DNA from: an uncultured Lachnospiraceae bacterium
GTDB lineage: Bacteria; Bacillota; Clostridia; Lachnospirales; Lachnospiraceae
Length of the DNA stretch: 7,919 nucleotides
Assembly: GCA_946630645.1 (NCBI GenBank)
Contig: CAMOZD010000043.1
Location: forward strand, 1 to 7,919
Direction: 5' to 3'
Positions within the stretch are counted from its first letter, which is position 1. Each line of letters opens with the position of its first letter. The position numbers were made by a program, and so were the translations under genes. The notes beneath the pieces were generated by a model. It saw nothing but the letters and a program-made list of their open reading frames with translations. It was not told where the DNA came from and made no database searches. Of this stretch, positions 1 to 5,307 are shown piece by piece.

Positions 1-133
1 CGTTGTCGGTGATACGGTAGGTGATCCTTTCAAGGATACGTCAGGTCCTTCCATCAATATTCTGATTAAGCTTATGACGGTTGTATCTCTGGTATTCGCC
101 CCCCTTTTCCTGCAGTTCGGAGGACTGATCTAG
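1..133 (+). CDS. hppA: Membrane-bound proton/sodium-translocating pyrophosphatase, C-terminal end (partial)
   Basis: Only the last 43 codons are present, read from base 2 to the TAG at 131-133; the 5' part lies outside the window. The peptide begins [17 protein letters not shown], which matches the highly conserved cytoplasmic C-terminal motif of membrane pyrophosphatases ([15 protein letters not shown]). In that family its aspartate and lysine residues help bind pyrophosphate and magnesium. A final hydrophobic helix (residues about 19-43, ending FLQFGGLI) is also typical. These enzymes hydrolyse cytoplasmic pyrophosphate and pump H+ or Na+ across the membrane. The ion specificity and potassium dependence depend on residues outside the window and cannot be judged. 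The gene looks intact at this end. The next gene has its own promoter, so it is probably a separate unit. Confidence 0.93.
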   Translation, partial: VVGDTVGDPFKDTSGPSINILIKLMTVVSLVFAPLFLQFGGLI

Positions 134-150
134 GAGACCAGGAGACCCGG

Positions 151-176
151 CAGGCCGGGAAGGATGCCTGACTTTT
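151..176 (+). terminator. Possible weak terminator after the pyrophosphatase gene
   Basis: A 5-bp stem CAGGC (151-155) / GCCTG (166-170) is followed by ACTTTTAT. An overlapping alternative hairpin, CCCGG (146-150) / CCGGG (155-159) with a CAGG loop, cannot form at the same time. Both are short and the T-tract is poor, so the call rests mainly on position between the stop codon at 133 and the promoter at 197. Confidence 0.3.
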
Positions 177-196
177 ATCTCAGAGCGTCTTAAAGC

Positions 197-225
197 TTGC
201 CGACTTTCCCAGCTTATATTATAAT
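197..225 (+). promoter_or_regulatory. Sigma-A promoter for the phosphate acyltransferase gene
   Basis: TTGCCG (197-202) and a perfect TATAAT (220-225) are separated by exactly 17 bp. Transcription would start near 232, giving a leader of about 90 nt. That leader can form a GGCCGG (260-265) / CCGGCC (277-282) hairpin, which lacks a T-tract and so is not an obvious attenuator. Confidence 0.7.
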
Positions 226-322
226 CAGTTTATGCAAAGAAAAATGAGTCTATCTGTGCGGCCGGACTTAAATGGGCCGGCCCCGGACTCTGTTTATAGT
301 TTTAATTCGAGGAGTATAGTTT

Positions 323-1249
323 ATGAGTGAAGATTATTCCCATGATTTTGATGTGGTCGTTGACCAGGCCAAGGCCCTTGGCAAACCGGTACGTGTGGTA
401 GTTGCCGGGGCAGAAGTAGAGAATATCCTGCAGGGCCTTTTTGATGCCCAGGCAGATGGATTTGTAGAGCCCATTCTTGTCGGTAACTATAAGAAGATTA
501 AGGCCATGCTGGAGAACCTGGGACTGGCTGACCGTAATTATGATCTCCAGCCGGTTTCCAATGATGTTAACGTTGTTCAGTATGCCATCGATATGATCCT
601 TGCCGGCAGCGCGGATGTTCTTATGCGTGGTAACACCCAGACCCGTGATTTCCTTATGCCCGTCCTGAACAAGAGTAATCATCTGGTGGAAGAGGGAATT
701 ATGACCCATGTGGTTATGGTAAAGATTCCTAACTATGATAAGATTTTATCCATCTCTGATGTAACCATCCTGGTTGAGCCTTCCATCCAGCAGAGGAAGG
801 CTGTCGTTGCCAATATGGTAAAGGCCCTTAAGGTATTTGGAGTGGAGCATCCTAATATCGCCCTTCTGTCTCTGGTTGAAAAGCCTTCCTTCCATATGAG
901 GGATACGGTTGAGGCCCAGACTATTGTAAGAGATCATGAAGATGAGCCCATTGCCGACTGTAATCTGGTGGGACCGATTCCCTATGACCTGATTGTCAGC
1001 AAGGAAGCAGCCCGTCTTAAGAATTACGATTGTCCATATTGTGGCGAGTTCGATGGTATCGTTGTTCCTAACCTTATGTCCGGCAACCTTTTGATCAAGG
1101 CCCTTCAGATGAACGCAAGAGCCAACAGCTGTGGTATCATTGTTGGAGCCAAGATTCCGATTGCCATCACATCCAGAAGTGATTCCAAGGAGCAGGCCTA
1201 CCTGTCCCTGGCAGCCTGTGCCTGCCTGGCCCAGCAGAAGAAATTATAA
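323..1249 (+). CDS. Phosphate acyltransferase, phosphate butyryltransferase/acetyltransferase family
   Basis: This 308-residue protein has the length of phosphate butyryltransferases and of the catalytic domain of phosphotransacetylases, enzymes that exchange CoA and phosphate on an acyl group in the cytoplasm. Family signatures seen are MRGNTQTRDFLMPVL (101-115, usual form MKG.v.T..ll..vl), LVGPIPYD (215-222), VPNLMSGNLLIKAL (248-261) and a C-terminal IPIAITSRSDSKEQAYLSLA segment (278-297), close to the family's P.vltSRaDs...kl.Sia.A. The start is fixed by a GAGGAG-like site (309-314) about 8 nt upstream. Butyryltransferase (Ptb) is the best guess over acetyltransferase, but acyl-chain specificity cannot be read from sequence alone. 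No acyl kinase gene follows, unlike a typical ptb-buk operon. A C-x-x-C (C237, C240) within KNYDCPYCGEF is an odd extra. The gene is monocistronic, with its own promoter and terminator. Confidence 0.88.
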   Translation: MSEDYSHDFDVVVDQAKALGKPVRVVVAGAEVENILQGLFDAQADGFVEPILVGNYKKIKAMLENLGLADRNYDLQPVSNDVNVVQYAIDMILAGSADVLMRGNTQTRDFLMPVLNKSNHLVEEGIMTHVVMVKIPNYDKILSISDVTILVEPSIQQRKAVVANMVKALKVFGVEHPNIALLSLVEKPSFHMRDTVEAQTIVRDHEDEPIADCNLVGPIPYDLIVSKEAARLKNYDCPYCGEFDGIVVPNLMSGNLLIKALQMNARANSCGIIVGAKIPIAITSRSDSKEQAYLSLAACACLAQQKKL

Positions 1250-1286
1250 AAGCATTTCCTTGAAACAGTGAATGCATATATAGCCC

Positions 1287-1326
1287 CGAAAACTTTGCGC
1301 ACGGAAAATGTGCGCAAAGTTTTTTC
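1287..1326 (+). terminator. Strong rho-independent terminator after the acyltransferase gene
   Basis: A perfect inverted repeat has arms at 1289-1302 and 1310-1323, a 7-nt loop (GGAAAAT) and a GTGCGC/GCGCAC core. It ends in a run of T's up to 1325. The A-rich start of the 5' arm means it may also work weakly on the minus strand. Confidence 0.93.
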
Positions 1327-1345
1327 TGTGTTAAAATCCATTCTA

Positions 1346-1372
1346 TTGTTGTATTCCCTTTAAAATTATGAT
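1346..1372 (+). promoter_or_regulatory. Candidate promoter for the zinc-protein/GTPase pair
   Basis: TTGTTG (1346-1351) and TATGAT (1367-1372) lie 15 bp apart, shorter than ideal. A perfect TTGACA at 1382-1387 lies downstream but has no -10 box at the right distance (AGCCGG at 1405-1410). The leader also holds a CCGGG (1407-1411) / CCCGG (1419-1423) hairpin. A promoter is expected here because a strong terminator lies just upstream, but its exact position is uncertain. Confidence 0.35.
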
Positions 1373-1469
1373 ATCAATGGATTGACACTTTTAATCAGGC
1401 ACAGAGCCGGGGGCTGGACCCGGACTATTGAAAAAAGGATCTTGTGATCTGGAAAGGACCTGGTTTTAG

Positions 1470-1742
1470 ATGGCCAAGCAGAATAAAGATGTAAAGAATA
1501 ATGATTTAAACCAGTCATCAGTAACTTTTGAGTCTCTCCTTAAGGAGCTTGACGGGATCAACCAGATGTTTGACAGCTTTGTCAGCGCTGAGACAGAAGG
1601 TATGATCATCTGTGATAACTGCTATGATAATGTCTGGGAGGATGATGAAAATGTCAGGAGGGCTGAGGATGCCGATGGCAACACGCGGGTGTTCTGCTGT
1701 CCTGAGTGTTTAGAAGAGTGGAAGGCGCGGAATAAGGCATGA
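1470..1742 (+). CDS. Small five-cysteine protein, putative zinc-binding, unknown function
   Basis: I do not recognise this 90-residue protein as a named family. The N-terminus (1-17) is polar and Asn/Lys-rich. Residues 18-40 look like an amphipathic helix (SVTFESLLKELDGINQMFDSF). The C-terminal half has cysteines in a C-x2-C (C48, C51) ... C-C-x2-C (C76, C77, C80) arrangement, with an acidic loop between (WEDDENVRRAEDADG). This is a plausible zinc ribbon or TRASH/MYM-like treble-clef metal site; zinc binding is inferred. The start is supported by GGAAAGGA (1451-1458), 11 nt upstream. The stop codon overlaps the start of the following GTPase gene by 4 bp (ATGA), so the two are very likely translationally coupled and may work together. 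Confidence 0.8.
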   Translation: MAKQNKDVKNNDLNQSSVTFESLLKELDGINQMFDSFVSAETEGMIICDNCYDNVWEDDENVRRAEDADGNTRVFCCPECLEEWKARNKA

Positions 1743-2266
1743 GAAAGATCATGTTTATCGGTAGAAGCGAAGCCGGGAAGACAACCCTGACCCAGGCTAT
1801 GCGCGGTGACACCATCACCTATTATAAAACACAGTATGTCAACCATTATGACGTGATTATCGACACCCCCGGTGAATACCTGCAGACCAAGAATCTGATT
1901 TCAGCCCTGGCGGTTTTCACTGCCGAGGCAGATGTGATTGGTCTGCTGCTGGATGCTACGGAACCTTTTTCCTTATATTCGCCTAACCTCACTCCTGTCT
2001 GTAACAGAGAAGTGGTGGGTATCGTTACCAAGATTGACCATTGGGCCGCCGAGCCGGAGATGGCCGCGGAGTGGCTGCGTATCGCCGGCTGTAAAAAGAT
2101 CTTCTATACCAGTGCCTTCTCCGGTGAGGGTATCGCTGATATTCTTTCCTACCTCAAGGAGGAAAGGGATGTGCTTCCCTGGGAACAGGCCAAGGCCCAG
2201 TACGATGAAATTGGTTTCGGTGCCGGTGAATCGGAAAAGGATCAACAAAGAATTCATAATCTCTAG
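1739..2266 (+). CDS. EutP/PduV-like small GTPase
   Basis: This 175-residue protein is a P-loop GTPase close to the EutP/PduV family usually associated with bacterial microcompartments. Motifs in order: Walker A GRSEAGKT (8-15) followed by TLTQA, the family-typical YYKTQYV (28-34), G3 DTPGEYL (42-48), G4 TKID (97-100, in place of NKxD as is usual for EutP) and a G5-like TSAFSGEGI (124-132). The C-terminal extension after about residue 150 is acidic and polar. EutP/PduV functions are poorly defined: PduV has been linked to the outer face of microcompartments and EutP has been reported as an acetate kinase-like enzyme. No ethanolamine or propanediol genes are visible here, so a microcompartment role is not supported by context. 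The upstream five-cysteine gene overlaps it by 4 bp. Confidence 0.85.
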   Translation: MRKIMFIGRSEAGKTTLTQAMRGDTITYYKTQYVNHYDVIIDTPGEYLQTKNLISALAVFTAEADVIGLLLDATEPFSLYSPNLTPVCNREVVGIVTKIDHWAAEPEMAAEWLRIAGCKKIFYTSAFSGEGIADILSYLKEERDVLPWEQAKAQYDEIGFGAGESEKDQQRIHNL

Positions 2267-2279
2267 TTTCTGATTGCAG

Positions 2280-2308
2280 TTGATAAAGCAAAAATAATCG
2301 TTTATAAT
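2280..2308 (+). promoter_or_regulatory. Near-consensus sigma-A promoter for the 59-residue gene
   Basis: TTGATA (2280-2285) and TATAAT (2303-2308) are separated by 17 bp, matching 11 of 12 consensus positions. Transcription would start near 2315. The leader then forms a GGGACC (2323-2328) / GGTCCC (2338-2343) hairpin upstream of the ribosome binding site. It lies 14 bases past the GTPase stop codon, so the downstream gene is an independent unit. Confidence 0.78.
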
Positions 2309-2390
2309 GAGATAGGACAAGAGGGACCGGTGTTTCAGGTCCCCGCAGATTGAGATCAAACAAGAATAGTTTTGTGGGAGGTTTTTTATT

Positions 2391-2570
2391 ATGAGAGGAT
2401 ACGAGATGGTACAGATTCTGAAGGAAAAAGAGATCACTATGGAAGATGTGGAGAAAGAGATCGCTTACCGCAAGGAGACGAATGCTTTCAGCAACGCTCC
2501 CCAGAATGATGTATTCATGAATATGACACTGAACGAACTTCTCCGTGTGAAAGAGATGTGGAATGTATAG
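2391..2570 (+). CDS. Small 59-residue protein of unknown function
   Basis: This reading frame encodes 59 residues, starting MRGYEMVQILKEKEITMEDV and ending LNELLRVKEMWNV. I do not recognise a family. It is highly charged and mostly predicted helical: a first helix of about residues 3-29 rich in Lys and Glu, a polar break (NAFSNAPQND, 31-40) and a second helix at 44-58. There is no signal peptide, membrane segment or cysteine. The case for a real gene is strong despite its size: an excellent GGGAGG site (2376-2381) 9 nt before the ATG, a near-consensus promoter and a 13-bp stem terminator directly after the stop. It may be a small regulatory or accessory protein, but nothing in the sequence tells which. 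Confidence 0.82.
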   Translation: MRGYEMVQILKEKEITMEDVEKEIAYRKETNAFSNAPQNDVFMNMTLNELLRVKEMWNV

Positions 2571-2596
2571 GTGTCAGGGACAAGTTTGATTGAATG

Positions 2597-2630
2597 AAAG
2601 AGGCTGCCGGACCAGCGGCAGCTTCTTTTT
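2597..2630 (+). terminator. Rho-independent terminator after the 59-residue gene
   Basis: A 13-bp stem with a single G-T wobble has arms at 2597-2609 and 2616-2628, a GACCAG loop and a run of five T's to 2630. It has a GC-rich GCTGCCG/CGGCAGC core. It closes the small-gene transcription unit. Confidence 0.92.
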
Positions 2631-2644
2631 GAGTTTATGCCCTT

Positions 2645-2673
2645 TTGGGGCTTCTGTGCTGTAGATCAATAAT
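2645..2673 (+). promoter_or_regulatory. Weak candidate promoter for the DUF975 gene
   Basis: TTGGGG (2645-2650) and AATAAT (2668-2673) are 17 bp apart. The -35 match is poor. A promoter is expected here because of the terminator immediately upstream. Confidence 0.3.
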
Positions 2674-2701
2674 ATCCGGTTCCAGCTGCTGGACCGGAGT
2701 T

Positions 2702-2706
2702 GGAGG
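2702..2706 (+). promoter_or_regulatory. Ribosome binding site that fixes the DUF975 start at 2715
   Basis: GGAGG at 2702-2706 lies 8 nt before the ATG at 2715. An in-frame TTG at 2700 would extend the protein by five residues but overlaps this site and has no site of its own, so the ATG is preferred. A hairpin at 2676-2697 ends just upstream. Confidence 0.75.
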
Positions 2707-2714
2707 CTTATATC

Positions 2715-3443
2715 ATGAATCTGGGTGCTTATACTTTTCGAAGAATAGCCAGGGAATCCCTGAAGGGCAGGTGGGCTAAGGCTATCGTAGCAGGCATTAT
2801 CGCAGTCTGGCTGGGTGCATTTTCCGTGACCATACCAGCCTTATGTGAATATGTAGCCGTGATTTCAGCTCTCATGTTAATCCTGGAGTTTGTTCCCGGT
2901 TATTTTTATGTACTTTTAACCTGTGTAGTCGCCATATCCATTTTTTATTTTTTCATAGGTGGAGTGGTGAGACTGGGGCATATCAGTTTTAATCTGGCCC
3001 TTCTGGACAGGAGGCGGCTGCGCTATTCCTTCCTGACTGGCCACCTGAACCTGTGGTGGAAGATGATTTGTGCCCGGATGGCAGTGTTATTTCTCACCCT
3101 GATGGGTCTGGTCTTTTTCATTATTCCGGGAATTATCATCCACTATTCCTGTGCCATGACACCCTATATTATAGAGCAGAAGCCCGACTACACTATTTCC
3201 GAGTCTATTATGGCTTCCTTTCGTATTATGGCCGGCCATCGCTGGCAGCTATTTGCTCTGAGATTAAGTTTTCTGGGCTGGAATCTTCTGGGGATGCTGA
3301 CCCTGGGAATCGGTTTCCTTTTTATCATTCCCTATAAGACTCTGGCAGAGACGGTTTTCTATAATGAGATTTCCGGCAGAGCCGATGTATTTTACGGCAG
3401 GAATAAGATAAATACAGAGGATGAAGAAGAGACAGAAGAATGA
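2715..3443 (+). CDS. DUF975 family integral membrane protein
   Basis: This 242-residue membrane protein matches the DUF975 pattern: an N-terminal cytoplasmic amphipathic stretch with R-x2-AR-x-SLKGRW (10-20), a string of hydrophobic segments, an internal MAGHRWQLFALRLSFLGWN block (172-190) and a closing IIPYKTLAETVFYNEI (204-219). Likely membrane segments are at about 23-42, 46-83 (one long or two short), 118-143 and 184-206. There is no cleavable signal peptide. The C-terminus is a short acidic tail (EDEEETEE). The family's function is unknown. No transporter, enzyme or binding motif is visible, and neighbours do not suggest a role, since the preceding gene is terminated and shikimate kinase has its own candidate promoter. 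The start at 2715 is chosen from the ribosome binding site. Confidence 0.85.
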   Translation: MNLGAYTFRRIARESLKGRWAKAIVAGIIAVWLGAFSVTIPALCEYVAVISALMLILEFVPGYFYVLLTCVVAISIFYFFIGGVVRLGHISFNLALLDRRRLRYSFLTGHLNLWWKMICARMAVLFLTLMGLVFFIIPGIIIHYSCAMTPYIIEQKPDYTISESIMASFRIMAGHRWQLFALRLSFLGWNLLGMLTLGIGFLFIIPYKTLAETVFYNEISGRADVFYGRNKINTEDEEETEE

Positions 3444-3468
3444 CGACAGGGAAAATGTTAGGTATAAT
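3440..3468 (+). promoter_or_regulatory. Candidate promoter for shikimate kinase
   Basis: ATGACG (3440-3445) and a perfect TATAAT (3463-3468) are 17 bp apart. The -35 box overlaps the stop codon of the DUF975 gene. Transcription would start near 3475, giving a leader of about 60 nt. Read-through from the DUF975 gene is also possible, as no terminator separates the two. Confidence 0.5.
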
Positions 3469-3534
3469 ATGAGCTTCCCATTGATGTTTACATATTTTTT
3501 GATATAAGTAATCAGAACTTGAGGTATAGAACAT

Positions 3535-4092
3535 ATGGTGAATAGGAAGAATGACGCAAGTACAAAGCAGGCTGCAAAAAGAAAGCTGCCCTGCCATCTG
3601 TTTCTCATTGGTTTCATGGGCTGTGGGAAGAGTTCTGTGTCGGAACGGCTTAGAAAAAAGCTTTCTGCCCGGAAAATAGAGATGGACCAGGCAATCGAAG
3701 AGGCTGAAGGTATGCCTATCACAGAGATATTTTCTCTTCATGGGGAAGAGTATTTCAGGGATCTGGAGACTTGCTTTATCCGTGATCTGAAAAACAGTCC
3801 TCCCGCTGTGATTTCCTGCGGAGGCGGAGCGGTAATCAGGCCGGAGAATGTGGCCATGATGAGGGAAATGGGTAAGATCATTCTTCTTACGGCCAGTCCG
3901 GAATCCATTTATGAGAGGGTGAAGAAGAGTTCTTCCCGGCCCCTCTTAAATGGAAATATGAATGTGGACTACATCCGTAGTCTGATGGAGGCAAGGCGGG
4001 CCCGCTATGAAAAGGCTGCCGATCTGACCATATCCACTGACAGGAAAAATATAGGACAGATTGCCAATGAGATTATCAGTCATCTGACCTGA
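3535..4092 (+). CDS. aroK: Shikimate kinase
   Basis: This 185-residue enzyme transfers phosphate from ATP to the 3-hydroxyl of shikimate, the fifth step of the chorismate pathway, in the cytoplasm. Visible motifs are Walker A GFMGCGKSS (26-34), the substrate region EMDQAIE (49-55), GEEYFRDLE (70-78) with the shikimate-binding arginine R75, the CGGGAVIRPEN loop (95-105), the lid motif RPLL (135-138) and LMEARRARYEKAADL (150-164), whose R154 matches the C-terminal substrate-binding arginine. The usual D-x-D pair is E49-x-D51, so the first, magnesium-associated aspartate is glutamate while the shikimate-binding one is kept. About 20 basic residues precede the fold, a little longer than minimal family members. 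The start is supported by GAGG at 3521-3524. The downstream dehydrogenase of the same pathway is convergent, not in an operon. Confidence 0.93.
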   Translation: MVNRKNDASTKQAAKRKLPCHLFLIGFMGCGKSSVSERLRKKLSARKIEMDQAIEEAEGMPITEIFSLHGEEYFRDLETCFIRDLKNSPPAVISCGGGAVIRPENVAMMREMGKIILLTASPESIYERVKKSSSRPLLNGNMNVDYIRSLMEARRARYEKAADLTISTDRKNIGQIANEIISHLT

Positions 4093-4144
4093 CCTGTCAG
4101 CTTGAAATAATAATTAGAAATATTAATTGTAAGAAAATAAAAAA

Positions 4145-4205
4145 TGTCCGGATTTGTGACGCTGCTTATAGTGCAGCTGCGTCACAAATCCGGACAGCTT
4201 TATTT
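4145..4205. terminator. Bidirectional terminator between aroK and the dehydrogenase gene
   Basis: A perfect 18-bp inverted repeat has arms at 4145-4162 and 4179-4196 around a 16-nt loop that can pair further. On the minus strand the stem is followed by TTTTTTATTTTCTT (complement of 4131-4144), an excellent U-tract. On the plus strand it is followed by GCTTTATTTATG, which is weaker. It probably stops both convergent transcripts. Confidence 0.88.
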
Positions 4206-4221
4206 ATGTTGGGATTGACCG

Positions 4222-4335
4222 GGCAAGGCCGGCAAAAGTCATGTTTCTCAGGGACTTATGGACTCCATAAATTACAGGAATCCGCAGATTAATCCCTTGG
4301 TCGTATGGAGTACAGGCCTTGTTTTTTATTTTTTT
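4222..4335 (+). ncRNA. Candidate structured RNA with intrinsic terminator tail, family unknown
   Basis: The plus strand can fold into a closed multi-helix shape. The outer stem is CAAGGCC (4224-4230) / GGCCTTG (4315-4321), followed directly by TTTTTTATTTTTTT (4322-4335 region). Inside are AAGTC (4236-4240) / GACTT (4253-4257) and ACTCCATA (4262-4269) / TATGGAGT (4304-4311). The latter encloses a small AATC-CGCA-GATT hairpin. I recognise no riboswitch, T-box, 6S, SRP or other known RNA consensus. No plus-strand gene follows, and I could not find a convincing promoter (TTGACC at 4215-4220 has no clear -10 box). It may be a small RNA, an orphan attenuator, or simply a second terminator for aroK read-through. 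Confidence 0.35.
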
Positions 4336-4373
4336 AAGAGTAAGCTGTTTAAGTAAAAGCAGCTGGCTTTAAT

Positions 4374-5240
4374 TTAATCAAAAAACCGGGCCTTGATTTC
4401 TTCGACTGGCATGGGCCGGCCGGTCCAGAGCTCAAAGGCGGCAGCTCCCTGGTAGAGAAGCATATAAAGGCCGTTAAAGCAGGGACAGCCTGCAGATTCA
4501 GCCAGTTCCAAAAGCCTGGTTTTGGCCGGGTTATAGATGACGTCCGATACGACCAGGTCAGGGCGGAGCCAGCCCGGGTCCTCTATGAGGCAGGCATCCG
4601 TATTGGGAGCCATACCTACGCTGGTGGCGTTGGTAAGGATATAACTTGTCTCTATGGAGGAGACAAGGGCCTCCTTGTCCTGAAGGTCATGGACAGTAAC
4701 CTTACAGCTGGTCCTGTCATTGAGTTTTGCTGCAATAATCTGCAGCCGGTCGAAATTGCGCCCTTTGTTATTAAATACCCGGATCTCTTTCATCCCGTCT
4801 AAGGCTGCCTGGACCAGGATGGCAGTAGCAGCACCACCTCCGCCTAAAAGGGTCATAATCCTGCCGGGCAGGGGATAGCCCAGAACCTGGGCCGACTTCA
4901 TATAGCCGGTCCCGTCTGTGGTGTAGCCGGTCAGGATACCCTGGTCATTGACCACAGTATTCACAGCTCCGCTGATCTCAGAGGCGGGGGAGAGGTTGTC
5001 ACAAAGGCTGCCCATGAGGTTCTTGCAGGGCATGGTCAGGTTCCAGCCCCTGGCACCCAGGGTTCTGAGACCCTTTACCGCATCCTCCAGCTCCTCTGTT
5101 CCAATATCAAAACATAGATAGCGGTAGTCCAGGTCCAGAAGACGAAAGCTTTCATTGTGCATCAGAGGAGAGATGCTGTGGGCCACCGGCCGTCCTAAAA
5201 GACCGGTTAAAACAGTTGTTCCTGTGATTATTTGAGACAT
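4374..5240 (-). CDS. Shikimate/quinate 5-dehydrogenase, YdiB-like
   Basis: This 288-residue enzyme reduces 3-dehydroshikimate to shikimate (and possibly dehydroquinate to quinate) with NAD(P)H. Substrate-domain motifs are GRPVAHSISPLMHNE (16-30), NLTMPCK (67-73) with the catalytic K73, and GYTTDGTG (105-112) with the catalytic D109. The Rossmann domain has GGGGAA (133-138), the cofactor loop FNNKGRNFDR (156-165), NATSVGM (204-210) and a closing QGAAAFELWTG (264-274). The cofactor loop and the C-terminal LWTGRPMPVEEIKARFF resemble the YdiB subgroup, which accepts NAD as well as NADP and both shikimate and quinate, more than classic AroE, whose loop carries an NRT-type motif. The exact specificity is inference. 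The start is supported by AAGGAG 7-8 nt upstream. It is the only minus-strand gene, convergent with aroK and with its own promoter. Confidence 0.92.
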   Translation of the reverse strand: MSQIITGTTVLTGLLGRPVAHSISPLMHNESFRLLDLDYRYLCFDIGTEELEDAVKGLRTLGARGWNLTMPCKNLMGSLCDNLSPASEISGAVNTVVNDQGILTGYTTDGTGYMKSAQVLGYPLPGRIMTLLGGGGAATAILVQAALDGMKEIRVFNNKGRNFDRLQIIAAKLNDRTSCKVTVHDLQDKEALVSSIETSYILTNATSVGMAPNTDACLIEDPGWLRPDLVVSDVIYNPAKTRLLELAESAGCPCFNGLYMLLYQGAAAFELWTGRPMPVEEIKARFFD

Positions 5241-5279
5241 AGGCCTTCTCCTTTATATTTAATACTTTTATAATTTATA

Positions 5280-5307
5280 ACTATAGCATTTTAATAGGAA
5301 AAGTCAA
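5280..5307 (-). promoter_or_regulatory. Promoter for the dehydrogenase gene
   Basis: Read on the minus strand, TTGACT (5307-5302) and TATAGT (5285-5280) are separated by 16 bp, each matching 5 of 6 consensus bases. Transcription would start near 5273, giving a leader of about 33 nt to the ATG at 5240. Confidence 0.65.

Noticed and set aside
1382..1387. Perfect TTGACA as a -35 box for the zinc-protein gene
   Set aside because: No -10-like hexamer occurs 16-18 bp downstream. The region there is GC-rich (AGCCGGGGGC).
1938..2273. An out-of-frame 111-codon plus-strand frame inside the GTPase gene
   Set aside because: The overlapping frame carries all the GTPase motifs. The alternative translation is Arg/Ser/Pro-rich with no recognisable domain.
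1973..2437. A 154-codon minus-strand frame spanning the GTPase end and the small gene
   Set aside because: It crosses a near-consensus plus-strand promoter and two plus-strand genes, and its translation shows no domain.
3264..3741. Two overlapping minus-strand frames (152 and 138 codons) across the DUF975/aroK junction
   Set aside because: Both are shadows of well-supported plus-strand genes, and they conflict with each other.
4211..4335. Known riboswitch, tRNA, T-box or SRP RNA in the aroK/dehydrogenase gap
   Set aside because: None of the conserved sequence blocks of these families is present. Only a generic stem arrangement with a U-tract is seen, so the element is reported as unknown.
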